Shown piece after piece: positions 11,477-23,064 of a stretch of 64,000 bases of DNA; the stretch's first letter is position 1; the number at the start of each line of letters is the position of its first letter. The DNA comes from Bromus sterilis (lineage: Eukaryota; Streptophyta; Magnoliopsida; Poales; Poaceae), in the NCBI GenBank assembly GCA_950022295.1, contig OX465596.1:125716501-125780500 (forward strand), given 5' to 3'. A model generated the notes under the pieces. It did not search any database and was not told where the DNA came from. It was given only the letters and a program-made list of their open reading frames with translations. Both the position numbers and the translations under genes were made by a program.

Positions 11477-13567
11477 TGTAACATCCCAATTTTTTTAAAT
11501 TTGGATGTTAATAGAATCATTTTTTCATATCATTGTTTCCATGCATATTGGATTTTCTTTTTTTATTTTCTTTCCAATCTATTTTAACCCAAAAAAATCA
11601 AGAGAGAAGATAAAATGACTTCTTCAACATAAAAAGGGTTAAGAAAATATTGGAGCTTTTTATTTGGAGTTAATAAAGGATTTTGGGAATTTAATGAATC
11701 CTAAAATTTATTTTGGAATTTATTAATTTGTTCAAAATGACTTTATAAATATTTTGGACATTTAAAAAAAAATTCTCTTGTGAGCTAGAAATATTTACCC
11801 TAGGCTCTATAAATATTTTGAGGGTTATTGGAGTTATTGAATTTATTTTGTAAATATTTTTTTTATTTGGCCAGGAAAAGTTAACATTATTTTTCCTTAT
11901 ATTACTCTAATATTTTAGAAAAATACTAATTATTTTTTTTACTGTATTTTATTTTATGTAAATCTATAGAAGTTTGTGTCAAAAAAAATTTGGCCGCCAG
12001 GCCAGCCCAGCAGGCCGGCCCATCCGCGCCCTCGTCCCTCCCGTGCGCACGCATGCAGCTGCAGCACGGGCGCAGCAGCGCCATGGCCGCGCCACGCCCG
12101 GCCACGCCAGCCACTAGGCGCCCTCTTTCCTTCCTTCCCCGCCTCCCCGCGTATCCCGCACCTCCCCTCTCCGCCCCGACACCATTATGGCCCCCATTAA
12201 GCCTCCATTAAAATCTTCGCTGGAGTTTCCGCACTCACCTGATTTTGTCGCCGGGAGCACGCATCTGCACACCCCTCCCCCTATATAAACCACCCCTGCG
12301 TGCCTCTCCTCCCACTCGTCCAAAGCCCCCAAAAATCTAGCCAAAAGTCGCACCATAGCTCGCGAATTTGCTCGCCGGAGTTCGCCGGCGGAGCTCCGCC
12401 TCCGCGTCGATCACATCGCCGGTAAGCCATCTCGAGACCCCAAACTCTAGAAATCGAATGCCCTCGTCGTTCCGCACCTTATGGACAAGTTTTTTCTTCT
12501 CCTCTTGCATCACAGCCCCGTCCTCGAGCTCGCGCGCCCACCGGAGTTCGCCGGAACACCGCCTCGTCCCGGCCATCTCCGACATCGCCGGAAGTCGCCG
12601 CCACCACCCCGAACCTCCCCACGCCGAGCCGCACCTCCCCGACTACTTCGTCGTCGCCGCCCCACGAAGAGCCGCCGTCGGCCAACTCCTCTGTACGTGC
12701 GTGTTCTTCTTTGTGTAGAAAAGATGACTTAGAAAAAAAAAGTTTTGTAAAAAAAACGAAACGTTTTTTTTAATTTAGAGAACGTGCACTAGATTAAAAC
12801 TTTAGGGCCCCCTTTTCACACGATAGCCAGGGACTTAGATCTAATTATTTAATTTTCTGTTTTAGCAGTTTGCTCCCTAGACTTCGTATAGCTATATATT
12901 TTTACTCGTTTATTAGTTTTAAATGAAACCAAATCCCACGTTTAAGATTTTCATCCCTATATCCCGTGGAAAACTATTTTCAAAATTTTGAAATTTTAAA
13001 ATATTAGTTTGGACATATTTAAATTCAAACTTCGTTTGGCCATAATGTTATAACCGTAGCTCGGTTTTGACCGATTCTTTTTGCAAATCGAAACCCTAAA
13101 TTATCCCTATCAATTAGGACTTTCATTAACAAGTTTTACACAAATAAAAATTAGCTTTATGAAAATTGAAATGTAGAAGCTCCACCAGCGAAATGCATGT
13201 ATTGTAGGATTTCATTTTCTTCACTTTGGTATGACTTGCCGTACATTCAAAGTACTGACCCTATTTTGGGTTGCACGATTGTTGCAGATTACTCTGACGG
13301 TGTTTAAGGTGCGAATAGGTTATTGTCCTATACTCAACGTTTTTGCCGTGGAGTCGGATGGACCACTACTAATACTATCGCTTCCGCAGTTTTGATGGCC
13401 TTAAGCCATGCTATTGTAATGAACTTTTCCATTTTGAACTCTCCGATGTAATAAAAGACATGTGATTTATTCTGTTATTCATCGAGTACTGTGTGTGCCA
13501 GCAAGTTGATCCAGGGACTGGCATAGATCACAGAGACTTTGGTCCTATTCGGGATCGGGTCGCTACA
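11477..13567 (+). repeat. Element B 3' LTR (2.09 kb, with internal deletion)
   Basis: It starts TGTAACATCCC and ends GGTCGCTACA. It contains an AT-rich U3, a TATA box at 12282-12288, a GC-rich leader (about 11990-12710) with a splice-donor-like ggtaagcc at 12421-12428, and a poly(A)-signal-like aataaa at 13450-13455. Relative to the 5' LTR it lacks 975 bases, with the junction at acacaaat/aaaaattagc near 13146. Confidence 0.88.
12282..12288 (+). promoter_or_regulatory. Element B LTR TATA box
   Basis: TATATAA lies in a cccc-tatataa-accacc context about 805 bases into the LTR, immediately upstream of the pyrimidine/GC-rich leader. It is a textbook U3 core promoter position. Confidence 0.75.
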
Positions 13568-13830
13568 CAGACACACAAAACCTCTACCAAATCCCCGGTA
13601 TCGGTCGTCGCGAAAAAGCAAGCCGCTTGGATCCCATCAGAGACGATGGACGGACCGTTGGACACAACCAATAAGATCTACATGCCACTGGGACACTTCA
13701 GCAACCCAATGGCAAGTTTAGGTATGTGCTAGGGTCCGCTGAATGACATCAATAACCCACAGGCCACAACTCGCCCAAGTTACGGTAACCCGACATCATA
13801 ACATGGTGTACCATACGAGCCGGCCATGGA
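13568..13830 (+). pseudogene. gag: Element C gag fragment (Tat-lineage)
   Basis: A stretch of C stranded between B and D. It joins smoothly across D: the reading frame around TACGAGCCGGCCATGGA (ending 13830) continues at 23065 once one copy of the atgga duplication is removed. The fragment has stops and only short open pieces. Bases 13713-13735 are identical to 13841-13863 of the neighbouring D LTR, which is unexpected (see findings). The assignment to gag comes from its position upstream of the protease. Confidence 0.5.
13826..13830. repeat. Target-site duplication of element D, left copy (atgga)
   Basis: atgga at 13826-13830 and 23060-23064 flank D exactly, next to the TGTTACAACC start and the GGTCCCGACA end. 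This shows that everything between entered as, or into, one insertion. Confidence 0.85.
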
Positions 13831-16800
13831 TGTTACAACCCAAGTTTAGGTATGTGCTAGGGTTAGGTTGATCTTTGCATCATGTAAAATTTTTCAAAAG
13901 AAATCCATTTGGGGAAAAAGAAAAGCCCTAAAGAATTTAATTCAAACGGCCAGAGAAAAATCTTTTTCCAAAAATCTTCTGAACATTTTGAAAACCTCTA
14001 TAAATGGGCATGATCACATTTCATGTGTTGTGGGTCCAACCTCATGCCCTAAGATTTTTCAAAAAGTCCAAGAAGGGCTTGGAAATTAAATAATAACCCT
14101 ACTTGAATTGAAATTCAAATTATTTGAATTTCAAAAATTCTCAAACCTTGTGAGTGGCTAGTGTTATGCCATGTAAGGTCACATGAAAGTTTTGAGGATT
14201 TTACAAAATGCTTTTCTATTTTATCAAGAGCAAAACAATTTACAGAAAAATAAAACATAAGAAAACAGAGAGAGAAAAAGGGGCAAACAGGCCCAACTTA
14301 ACCGCCTAAGGCCCAGCCAGCCCAGGCCCAACGCGGCGCCGTCGTCGTCTTCCTCCACGACGACAAGCAGCTCGATGGCCGACATGCCGACGCCGCCGTG
14401 GCCACCGACGCCACCCAGCTGCCTCCCCTTCCTTCACAGCACGCCACGAGATGCCCAGAACCTCCCCAACCCTTCCCCTACCTCTGGCTCACCATTCCAC
14501 TTCTTCCTATCGCGAATCCCGTGCACACCCGAGACTAGTCGGAGCACGCCGCCGTGCCCGACGTGGGCACCGTGCACCCCTCACCTCGCCGACTTGTCCA
14601 GCAGCACCGTAGAACCCGCCTTCTTCTTCCCGAGCACTCAATCGTGCCAAGGAGCCACTCGAGACGACGTCAGCATCGCGAGAAGCCCCAGCCACTCGTG
14701 AAGTTCTGACGAGGAATTCGCCAACCTCGTTGCATCTTCGGCTTCCTCGACTCGTCTGTGCGCTTTGGGGTGAGCTCCTCGTCAATTCCCCCCAAAACCC
14801 CGCTCGAATCCGTGCCCGATTCGTGGTTCGCCATGTTCCAGTCCACGACCGCCGCTTTCCCTCGTCGCCGGCGTGTCTCCAACCGTCCCCAAGCTCACCT
14901 GTGCCCTCCCCTTAAACCGCGAGACCACGGGGGTCATTCTGGTGCAAACCCCGCTCCGTTTGGCGCCCGATTTCAACAGAAACGTTGATGCCGCCGCATC
15001 CTATAGACGTGCCGACGTGGCCATCATTAGGGGCCTAATCCCCCTGGTTAATTGACCCCAGGTCAATGATAGGTGGGCCCCTAGCCCCCTAGTCCCCCTC
15101 TGTTTAATTAATTAAACAGGATTAACCCTCTCAGACACTGACACCCGGGACCCACATGTCAGCCCCCTCCCCCACGTCATCCTGACGTCGTAATGATGCT
15201 ATAAAGCCTCTGTCCAGATTAAAAATAAATTAGAGAAATTCCAGAAAATCATTTGAACTTTGGCTATTCATAGAAAATTAACCCTAACTCTAAATTTAAT
15301 ACATAATATACGAAAAATTATCAGAAAAATGCAAGGAATGTGAATATGCAACTTGTTTTCATGTTTGACCTTTTTAAAATGGGTGAACAGTAGAAAATGT
15401 GCAGATGGCTTAATTTGAATTAAAATTTGAAGTTTGAATTTGCAATTTCTTTGCAATACACTTCAATTAATTTGAATTGTCAGCAAACCAGTAGCATATA
15501 CGTCATGGACAACCTTATCATGTTCTTGTGCATTTTATTTCAATGTTGTCCCCCTATGTGATGATTGTTCTGGTAACAGTGTTTCCGAGACGAAGGTCAC
15601 CCCTGAAGCAGAAGACCGATAAACTTTTGTATCGTCAGCAAGGCAAGCAAACCCCATTGATCATGTCTATAAAATCCCACTTCCCTCTCAGTCTCGCTTA
15701 TGCATTGATTAGGATGATCACCTTGTTATCGATTCTACCACATAGTTGAACCCATATCCGATGCATGACTATCATCTTGTCATAGTAGTAAGCAAACCAC
15801 AATCCTAGCTGACATAGGAGTTGATTGATATCATGTGGCCCCTGCAACTGTTAAATCTTATTGCATGCTTAGAGTTTACAATGAGGATACTTTTGATGTG
15901 AGTCGGGATGGTAGTGATCATGGTGTTGATGAAGGTGAAGCTGTGTTGGTGAATCTACTATAATACAAGGTGAACGATGAGAGGCTGTGTAGGATTACAC
16001 AGTGGGTTGTCCCGTTGAACACCGCCTTAAGCCCGAGTTCTTGTATGGTAATCCAAGACAAAGAGTACAACCATACATTGGGCTCACTGACCCCTCTCAG
16101 CCTAGTACCTCAATCCGTGTTGACGTCCAGGAGTCACATTAGTTCGGGTGTTCTATTTGTCATAAGCATAGAAAAAGAGTGAGTGAAATGTTGCATCATC
16201 TTAGATATGTGGGTGGATCTTTGAGGCAGTGAAACCATCCCCGGATGGCGTCTCGGTTGCCTACATTGTCTGAGTCCGTATCGTTGATCCGGCCGGGCTC
16301 TCGAGCGGGATCTACCTCAGAGTGTCGACTCCTGGAATAGACCGGTTGTGAGAGAAGTGTCGTGGTGAACATCCTCACTGTCACCCCTTGAATGGTGACG
16401 ACTACTTGGCGGTAACTGATGGTCATGTGTGTGTAGCTTACACCCTTGCAAGGTTAACAAAACTATTCAAATAGTCGCTTCTGCGGTTATGGACTACTTG
16501 GAACATGTGCTTGATTATTAGACAACTTCAATGATTACTCTAAAACTTTCCAAGATAAGTGTGAGTGTTGTGGCATGCTTCCTCGCGGGGAAGTCGAGGA
16601 AGTATCCATAGTGGTGTATTGGTTGGAGACTTGGTAGTGGACTCGTGTATTCTTCTTACCTCAAGTATAGTACTTGTAGTACAGCACTAGCCAAGTCAAA
16701 GCTGGCACTTCTGCATGTTGAAACCCCACCTCCTTTACCTTGAAACTTGAGCATGAGTATTATAGTTCTGATGTAAGCCTTGATGAGTACGAATTTGTAC

Positions 16801-17504
16801 TCACGTTTTCTTATTCTATGTTTTAGATGAGAACTCAGCCCCCGATGGAGTCACCTTCCTGAAGCTCGACATTGACTAAGATAGTATAGTTCCAGACAGC
16901 AGTCTGGTCCCTCGTGGAATGGCATGTATGTTGAACAAGGGTTCTCTAAGCCATTTGTTAATTTTTTCTATACTCAGACCTAATTTGCTTCCGTTGTTTG
17001 ATGTAATGATGCATCATAGTCATATGATCTTTGTGTACTCTATGTGTAAGTCAATAATGATATACTTTGTAGAGTTCATGCAATGTGTACCAGCTATTTA
17101 CACTGGACATGTATGTTGCATGTATGATTATAACGTGCATGTCTTAGTGTGGGGTTCGATAGCTTAGTTGAGTTCTTACCGGTTGTCTTCTATACACCAA
17201 GACCCCGACTAAGTGATCGGGCTGGAGTCTGTTTATGTAAGTGTTATAATTCAATAGATAATATGGTTGTGGTGACTTGTCTATGAGTATGGGATTTCAC
17301 CACCCATAAACATTTAGACTTGTGAGCGAGTGATGAGGACCCATCTCAGTTGGTCATCCGGCCTGGACGGGATGCCCCTCACCTACGATGCTTTCCGAGA
17401 GTGTTCTGTGCTTGGCCTTGTCTTCTTAGACAAGTGGGTACGACTCTCGGCTCTCCATATGATTGAGTTGTGACTGGAATTACATACGCATATTCCGGGT
17501 CCCG
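13831..17504 (+). repeat. Element D 5' LTR
   Basis: It runs from TGTTACAACCC to GGGTCCCGA, where the final CA is lost in a deletion junction. It carries a GC-rich leader (about 14300-15060) with a donor-like ggtgagctcc near 14768, and the palindrome module at 16438-16490. Compared with the F LTR, about 100 bases around the tggcccttag to gcccgccc segment are missing near 17200. Confidence 0.85.
16438..16490 (+). promoter_or_regulatory. LTR palindrome module, element D copy
   Basis: accCTTGCAAGGttaac, then ctattcaaatag (16463-16474), then a degraded tcgcttctgcggt. The middle palindrome has lost its central CG (TTCGAA to TTCAAA), as expected from methyl-C decay. Confidence 0.6.
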
Positions 17505-17598
17505 AAAATATCACTACCTCCTTGATAGATAGTAGTGATCTATACTTTGACAACTGCACCTTACCTTAAGTTATTGGTTTCCTACACAAAATGTCTAG

Positions 17599-18159
17599 AG
17601 ACCCCCGACTAGCACACTTAATCTTGCCTTCACAGAAAATATCACCAATGCTCTAATCAAAGTTAGGGAGGAGAAGCTTAAACTAGAAGCCTCCATACAT
17701 AGGAAGCTAGAAGATGGTTGGGATCCTATGATAAAAATCAAATTGAATAACTTCTCTTGCTTTGTTCTTTGTGATTTTGGAGCTAGTACCTCCGTTATGC
17801 CCAAAAGAATGTATGACATGCTTGAATTGAAACCTTTTGATCCTTGTTCTTTTGGTGTTCGTCTTGTCGATTCTTCCGTAAAGAAACCTTTGGGGAAGAT
17901 CGACGATATTCTTATCATTGTCAATGACAATTATGTTCCCGTTGATTTTACTATTATGGACATTGAGTGTGAGTCCTCTTGTCCAATTATTTTGCGACGT
18001 CATTTTCTTCGCACCATGGGTGCTGTTATTGACATGAAAGAAGGGAATATAAAATTCTAATTCCCTCTATAGAAAGGGATGGAACATTTCCCTAGGAAAA
18101 AGATTAATTTTCCCTTTGAGTCCGTCACATGGGCTAGTTATTTTCTTGATAAAACTTGA
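17599..18159 (+). pseudogene. Element E gag-protease end (Athila-like aspartic protease)
   Basis: The open stretch includes ENITNALIKVREEKLKLEA at the gag end. An aspartic protease domain of the Athila type follows: CDFGASTSVMP around the catalytic triplet, where DFG replaces retroviral DTG or Athila DLG, then DFTIMDIECESSCPIIL and FLRTMGAVIDMKEGNIKF. Two in-frame stops (18058-18060 and one codon group later) interrupt the tail, after which the frame reads KGMEHFPRKK to a stop at 18157-18159. The part after the first ATG (17728) is 110 codons. It is not functional as it stands. Confidence 0.8.
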
Positions 18160-21009
18160 TCTTTTGCTTTAAGCCTAGCTAATGGCTTTAAAGAAGCGCT
18201 TTCGGGAGGCAGGCCGCAATGAATTTAGGTTTTCCTTTTTGTTTTTCTTTTGTTCTTAGTGGTCTTGATGATTGTTAATACTGTAGCAACATCATTGTAT
18301 CTTTAATTTTCAAGCTTTGTGCCAATTATAGCCTCATATGATAAGGGAAGTGAAAGTTGTGACTTGCTGTCCAGAAATAGATTTTATCCTCGTGACGAAA
18401 AAAATCATAGAAAATTACACAGCATGCTCTATACAATCACGAAACTTTTGTATTTTCTGAGTTTTTTGATTTGAGTTGCAGAAGTACCCCTAAAAAACTC
18501 ATTTCTACCTGTTGTTCTGTTTTTCACAGATTCTGCCACGTTTTGTCTCTCCTAACTTTTACAAACCTTAAGCTTGCTTTTTCTTTTCAAAAACTTTTTG
18601 GAAATATTGATAAACAGTATCTCTTCAAGAATATCTTTATTTGCAGTAGAGGAAAATTATTTTAATAGGGTACTAACCTCTCTAATCAGTTTACAATGAG
18701 TTATGTATGAAGGGAGTTTTCAAGTGTGCGATGGAAGATGATGAAAGAAGATCCTAGAGTGTCAAACGCTCAAGCTTGGGGATGCCCCCGTGCACCCCCA
18801 ATAAATATTCAAGGAGACTCAAGCGTCTAAGCTTGGGGATGCCCCCCTGCATCCCCTTCTTCATCAACAATTATCAGTTCGTCCCTCGTTGCACTATATT
18901 TTTATCACTTCATGCGTTATGTGCTATGCTTGGAGCGTCTCGCTCTTTACTTTTCTTAGGTTTGTTTTTGCTTTGTTTTCTATTATAAAAAGTTAGATCC
19001 CAGCTTTCTTTTGTGTGGGAGATAAACACGCTCCGCTTGAACTAGAACTCCTCATAGGATTTGCATGCTTATTCTCTTAGCTGTGAGTTGTTGTTTTTCT
19101 TTTCTTAGCTGCTGCCTTGTTTAGTTATAGTTCTTTAGTTTTCTTCTAGAGCTTTTGTTTTGTCTTAGGTTGAACTTTCTATAGGTTGCATGTTTTATCT
19201 TGTTAGAGAGTTTGCCTGTTGCACTGAGTTTTGTGTCTTGACTAGAAAGTAGGTAGTTGAAGTTGTTATTCTCTTTGTAGTAGTAACTTGCAATAGTTTT
19301 GAGGTATTGACTAGAGTAATGTTTGAAGTGTTGGTGTCAAGGCTCGAGCCTATTAGTGATAGATGTCGTATTTTGGGCAATCCGTGTGATTTTCGAAAAC
19401 CAAAAAAACCCCTGTTGAGAACTCTAGCTACTAGATGGATCACTAACCTCTGGAGGGTTTGAATATTAGAGTACACTCACGTACCATGAGTCGAGGATGT
19501 GCAAGGATAACCAAACCCCCATACACTCCTCCTCGGGGTACTTGTCTCTTTGGGAACCTCCTGATTAGATTGAGAGTTACCGACAATAAGTGCATGAGTT
19601 CTTCGTACTAATGTGAGTATTCGAAAGTTGACACTTCCACCCACCTATACTTTTTCTAGCCTCTTCAGTACCGTGCATTTCCCTTTCAAATCTCGAGAGT
19701 TGGCGCATCCAAACCCTTGGCAAGATACACACTGTCATCATAATCCTCCTTATATTTTTCCTCAAAACAACCACCATACCTACCTACAAGGCATTTCCGT
19801 AGCCTTTCGGAGATACATTGCCATGCAACATCCACCTTCTCATGACTTGACCTTCATGTCATACATGCTACTTGCTTGATCGATGATCCGCATGCTAGTT
19901 GGGCCTTTCCCTAATCATTGCTACATGACGCGCTTGTATCATTGCATATCCTGCTACCCTGGCAGAGGCATACCTTTGTATCATGATAGTTACATCTTCT
20001 TTATGTGAGTACCTTTGTAAAGTGTGAAAGATCTCCTATATTCTTGTAAAACATAGAGTGTTTCCCCTAAAGTGAGGAAAAGATCCCAAAGAGGACAAAA
20101 TCAAAAGATCCCAAAGAGGACAAATGAGAGTTAAATAGAAAGAGCCATTGAGGCCACCAAAAAAATATAAAAAATAGAAAAATAATAATAAAATAAAAAT
20201 AAAAAGAGAGAAGGGGGCACACTACTATTCCTTTTGAGAGATCCACACTAGTACTTCATCCTCTATCCCTTGTACTCCATAAAGATCATCATACATGCAT
20301 ATAGCTATGTGGGGACCCTTCACACTATAGAACTTGGCTTGTATATTCCAATGATGAGCCTCCTCAAAAGAGCTCTAGGTCTTCATGAGCAAGCAAGTTA
20401 GATGCACCCCCACTGGTTCCCTTGGAGAGATTTTAGCTCACATGTGCATCTGTTGGATGGCAATCCCTACTCCTCACATCATATCTATGATGTGGCCTTC
20501 TCTCGCCTATGATTTTCCTCTTTGATGTGAGCCTTTCACACCTTTTTTGTCTTCCTCCTCCACCTTCTTTCTGTTTCGCCTTTTAGGTGTCAACTTTCTT
20601 GCTCACGCTCATCCATTGCATTAGTGCTCAAAATATCGAAAGGGTGTGGATCAGTTTGACTTGTACCTGACTAGTGGTCTAGGGACGAGTCAAGATAAGA
20701 ATCCAAAGGAGACCAAGTGTGAAACTTTAGTTGATAGTGGTTCTCAACAACTACTTTTTATCTCGTATTCCCTATCCCCTTTCTTGCACGTAAACACCAT
20801 TTGGAGACATTCGAGTCACGGACAGCGAGAGATCTTGCACCTTTTGTTCTTTTCTTGCTTGTGTCAATGCTAATATAGACTCTTGCTTGTTAAGACTTGA
20901 ATTGAATTGCATGCTTTGATTGCTTTACTTAAAAGTCCTTATGTGGTTGTGTGGCATTTCGCCACGGAAATTATTCTTGTTACCATTTCCCAACTCGAGG
21001 ACGAGAAGG
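18160..21009 (+). other. Element E 3' untranslated region
   Basis: About 2.85 kb without convincing coding sequence; the short frames look random. It holds two copies of an aagcttggggatgcccc motif (about 18774 and 18829), an A-rich run at 20155-20205, and Athila-style T-rich stretches. The length is typical of the env-position region of Athila elements, but I see no envelope-like ORF. Confidence 0.6.
18768..18856 (+). repeat. Tandem pair of purine-tract-like repeats in element E
   Basis: Two imperfect 33-34-base units (18768-18800, 18823-18856) share aagcttggggatgcccc followed by tgcayccc. The same aagcttggggatg core forms the true polypurine tract at 21010-21027. Confidence 0.7.
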
Positions 21010-21027
21010 AATTAAGCTTGGGGATGT
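21010..21027 (+). other. Element E polypurine tract
   Basis: AATTAAGCTTGGGGATGT immediately precedes the LTR start TGATACGTCCC, the usual arrangement in Triticeae Athila-like elements. Confidence 0.8.
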
Positions 21028-22689
21028 TGATACGTCCCAAACGTATCTTTAATTTCTGCTTGCTCAATGCATGATTTGTGTGACTTTGCCATGTTTTGCT
21101 TGAACTTTCATACACTTTTTATCATATTTGGACTAACCTATTAACTCAGTGCACCTAGTTGCCAGTTCCTGTTTTCTGATCTTTTTGTATTTCAGGTTTT
21201 CCGGCCATTAAAAGTGCTAAGTAAATCCTGGAAAAGTTATATAAAAAATCAGCGACCCGGAAGCTTCCCGAATCACCAAGGAAGGAAGGGGGTGGACCCA
21301 CCAGGGCCCCAGAAGGGTCCCTGGCGCGGCGCCACCCTAGGCCGCGCCAGGAGGCCTCCTGGCTGCCCTGTGGCCCCTCTCGGTGCCCCCTTTGGCCTAT
21401 ATTTATCCCCAGTGCCAGAAACCCCTAATATCGATCTGCTATTCCTGTTCTCCTCTTTGTACCGCCGCCGCCGCCATTTCAAGATCGTGGCTGCCAGGAG
21501 AAGCTGCCCCGGCACCCTGCTGGAAGGAGGAATCCCCTCCGGGAGACCATCCATCGCCATGGACGCCTCCCGGATGTGCCGTGAGTAGTCCCCCTTGGAC
21601 CATGGGTCCGTGACCAGTAGCTATGTGATGTACTCCTCCCATCTTTGTGCTTTCACTTTCGAGACCTCGTGAGCTGCCTCACATGATCGAGGCACTTTTG
21701 TAGTTTTCTGTGTTGCTATGCTGAATTTGTTGGGATCTGATGGGTTATGAGATTATGTTCAGATTGTGATGAGTAATATATTTGGTTCTCTTTTATATAT
21801 GTGTTCTTTAGAAATTTTTTGCATGTTCTCCGTTGCCGTATTTTACTTTGGCCAAGTGATTTGTTGCAACTCCAAGAGGGAGCGTTATGCATCATTGTGG
21901 GTTAAGCACCTTGATGTCTAGCTTGAGTGAAAGAAACATGAGACTAGGGGATGTGATGTTGCCACCACGGATAAAACAACGGTGCTTGTACCTGCGGGTG
22001 CAAGGATTGTTTACTTTACGCATAGTTCTTTTAATGCAGTTGTTTGTTGCTTTGAGTTTACACTTTGGGTGGGATTCGCAACTTAATACGAGCGAGATGT
22101 TCTGGATAGATATCTCAAGGTGGATGATTCGTAGTAGATGCAGATGGATTTCGGTCTACTTACCTTGGCGTACTGCAAATTGCTTTTGAGCCTCTTCCTT
22201 TATTTTGTAGCATAGTTAGCATTGCGGTGCGTTTATAATCCTGTCAATTGCCCAACTGTGATTTTTTTACCTTGCTAGCACTTTTATCGTCTTTTGGGAG
22301 AGAGACATCACTAGTGAACATCACGGGACCCCGGTCCATATTCATACCATTGTTTACACCTTCAATTTATTTTCAGTTCTTACTTTTAGTTGCACTATTA
22401 TCTCTTGCGTTGATCCTTTGTAAACAACAAGGCCAGAGGAATTGACAACTCATCTGTACTCGTTGGGAGCAAAGTTATTTGTTTTTGTGTGCAGGTCCTG
22501 ACAACCACCCAATTTCTGACGCCGTTGCCCGAAGTAATTTCTGGTGCCGTTGTCACCTTCTGTATTTCTGCGAGTCCTACTGGATACAAACCTTGGTATC
22601 TTCACTGAGGGAAATTTGCTGCTACGCTACATCTCACCTTCCACTTGGGGTAACCAACGAGAAGTGAGAGAACTATCCTAACCGCATCA
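21028..22689 (+). repeat. Element E 3' LTR (1.66 kb)
   Basis: It begins TGATACGTCCCAAACG and ends AACCGCATCA. A TATA-like tatattta lies at 21400-21407, after a GC-rich stretch. The start resembles the TGATACGTC family of wheat and barley Athila LTRs (from memory; I have not aligned it). Confidence 0.8.
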
Positions 22690-23059
22690 GCGATGCGATT
22701 GCTCGTGACTCTGTCATGTGGCAAACTTTGTTGTATGATTGAGCCCGCCCGAGACCCTGACTAAGTTATCGGGCTGGAGTATGTTTATGTAAGTGTTATA
22801 ATTCAATCGATAATATGGTTGAGGCAACTTATCTATGAGTATGGGATTTCACCACCCATAATCATTTAGACTTGTGAGCGGGCGATGAGGACCCATCTCA
22901 GTTGATCATCCGGCCTGGATGGGATGCCCCTCGCGTTCAATGCTTTCCGAGAGTGTTCTGTGCTTGCCCTTGTCTTCTTAGACAAGTGGGTATGGGTTTC
23001 GGCTCTCCATATGATTGAGTTCTGACTGGAATTACATATGCATATTCCGGGTCCCGACA
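22690..23059 (+). repeat. Element D 3' LTR, distal remnant
   Basis: It duplicates the terminal 370 bases of the D LTR and ends GGGTCCCGACA directly before the atgga duplication. The sequence from gcgatgcgattgctcg onward matches the F LTR at about 32032-32401. Confidence 0.85.
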
Positions 23060-23064
23060 ATGGA

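Larger units (their letters stand above)
4508..13567 (+). mobile_element. Element B: decayed Tekay/Del-like Gypsy retrotransposon with an extra upstream ORF
   Basis: Plus-strand element with a partial 5' LTR (its left part lies beyond A), PBS, an additional coiled-coil ORF, gag, pol, hairpin, purine tract and a complete 3' LTR. Domain order protease, RT, RNase H, integrase, chromodomain places it among chromoviruses. The coding region carries at least three frameshifts and five in-frame stops, plus a frameshift in the extra ORF, so the copy is dead. Its right end abuts C sequence at 13568; the likely 5-bp target duplication there is cagac, with the left partner off-window. Confidence 0.85.
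17505..22689 (+). mobile_element. Element E: Athila-like Gypsy retrotransposon, 3' half only
   Basis: It retains the end of gag-pro, a long non-coding 3' region, the purine tract and a full 3' LTR. The 5' LTR, PBS and most of gag were lost in the deletion that joins it to D at about 17504. The right flank gcgat (22690-22694) is a plausible target duplication inside the D LTR, since the intact F LTR reads gcatcgcgatgcg here. After the protease the sequence passes directly to the gcgctttcgggaggca phrase and non-coding DNA with no RT or integrase, so this copy belongs to a non-autonomous gag-pro form. Confidence 0.75.
13831..23059 (+). mobile_element. Element D: Tekay-type LTR element collapsed by deletion and carrying Athila fragment E
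   Basis: The left part 13831-17504 is a near-complete LTR, homologous along its length to the F LTR (28431-32401). The right part 22690-23059 repeats the last 370 bases of the same LTR. Since the LTR end occurs twice and a single atgga duplication surrounds the whole, two LTRs must once have existed. The D interior and most of the 3' LTR are gone, replaced by the 3' half of E. There is no D coding sequence left. Confidence 0.8.

Noticed and set aside
20155..20210. A-rich stretch as a LINE or SINE poly(A) tail
   Set aside because: It has no target duplication or upstream LINE/SINE sequence and lies within the Athila-like 3' region, where A-rich runs are usual.
13831..23059. Element D as a solo LTR with an Athila insertion
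   Set aside because: A solo LTR would contain its 3' end only once. Here the last 370 bases occur on both sides of the Athila fragment, requiring two original LTRs and a deletion.
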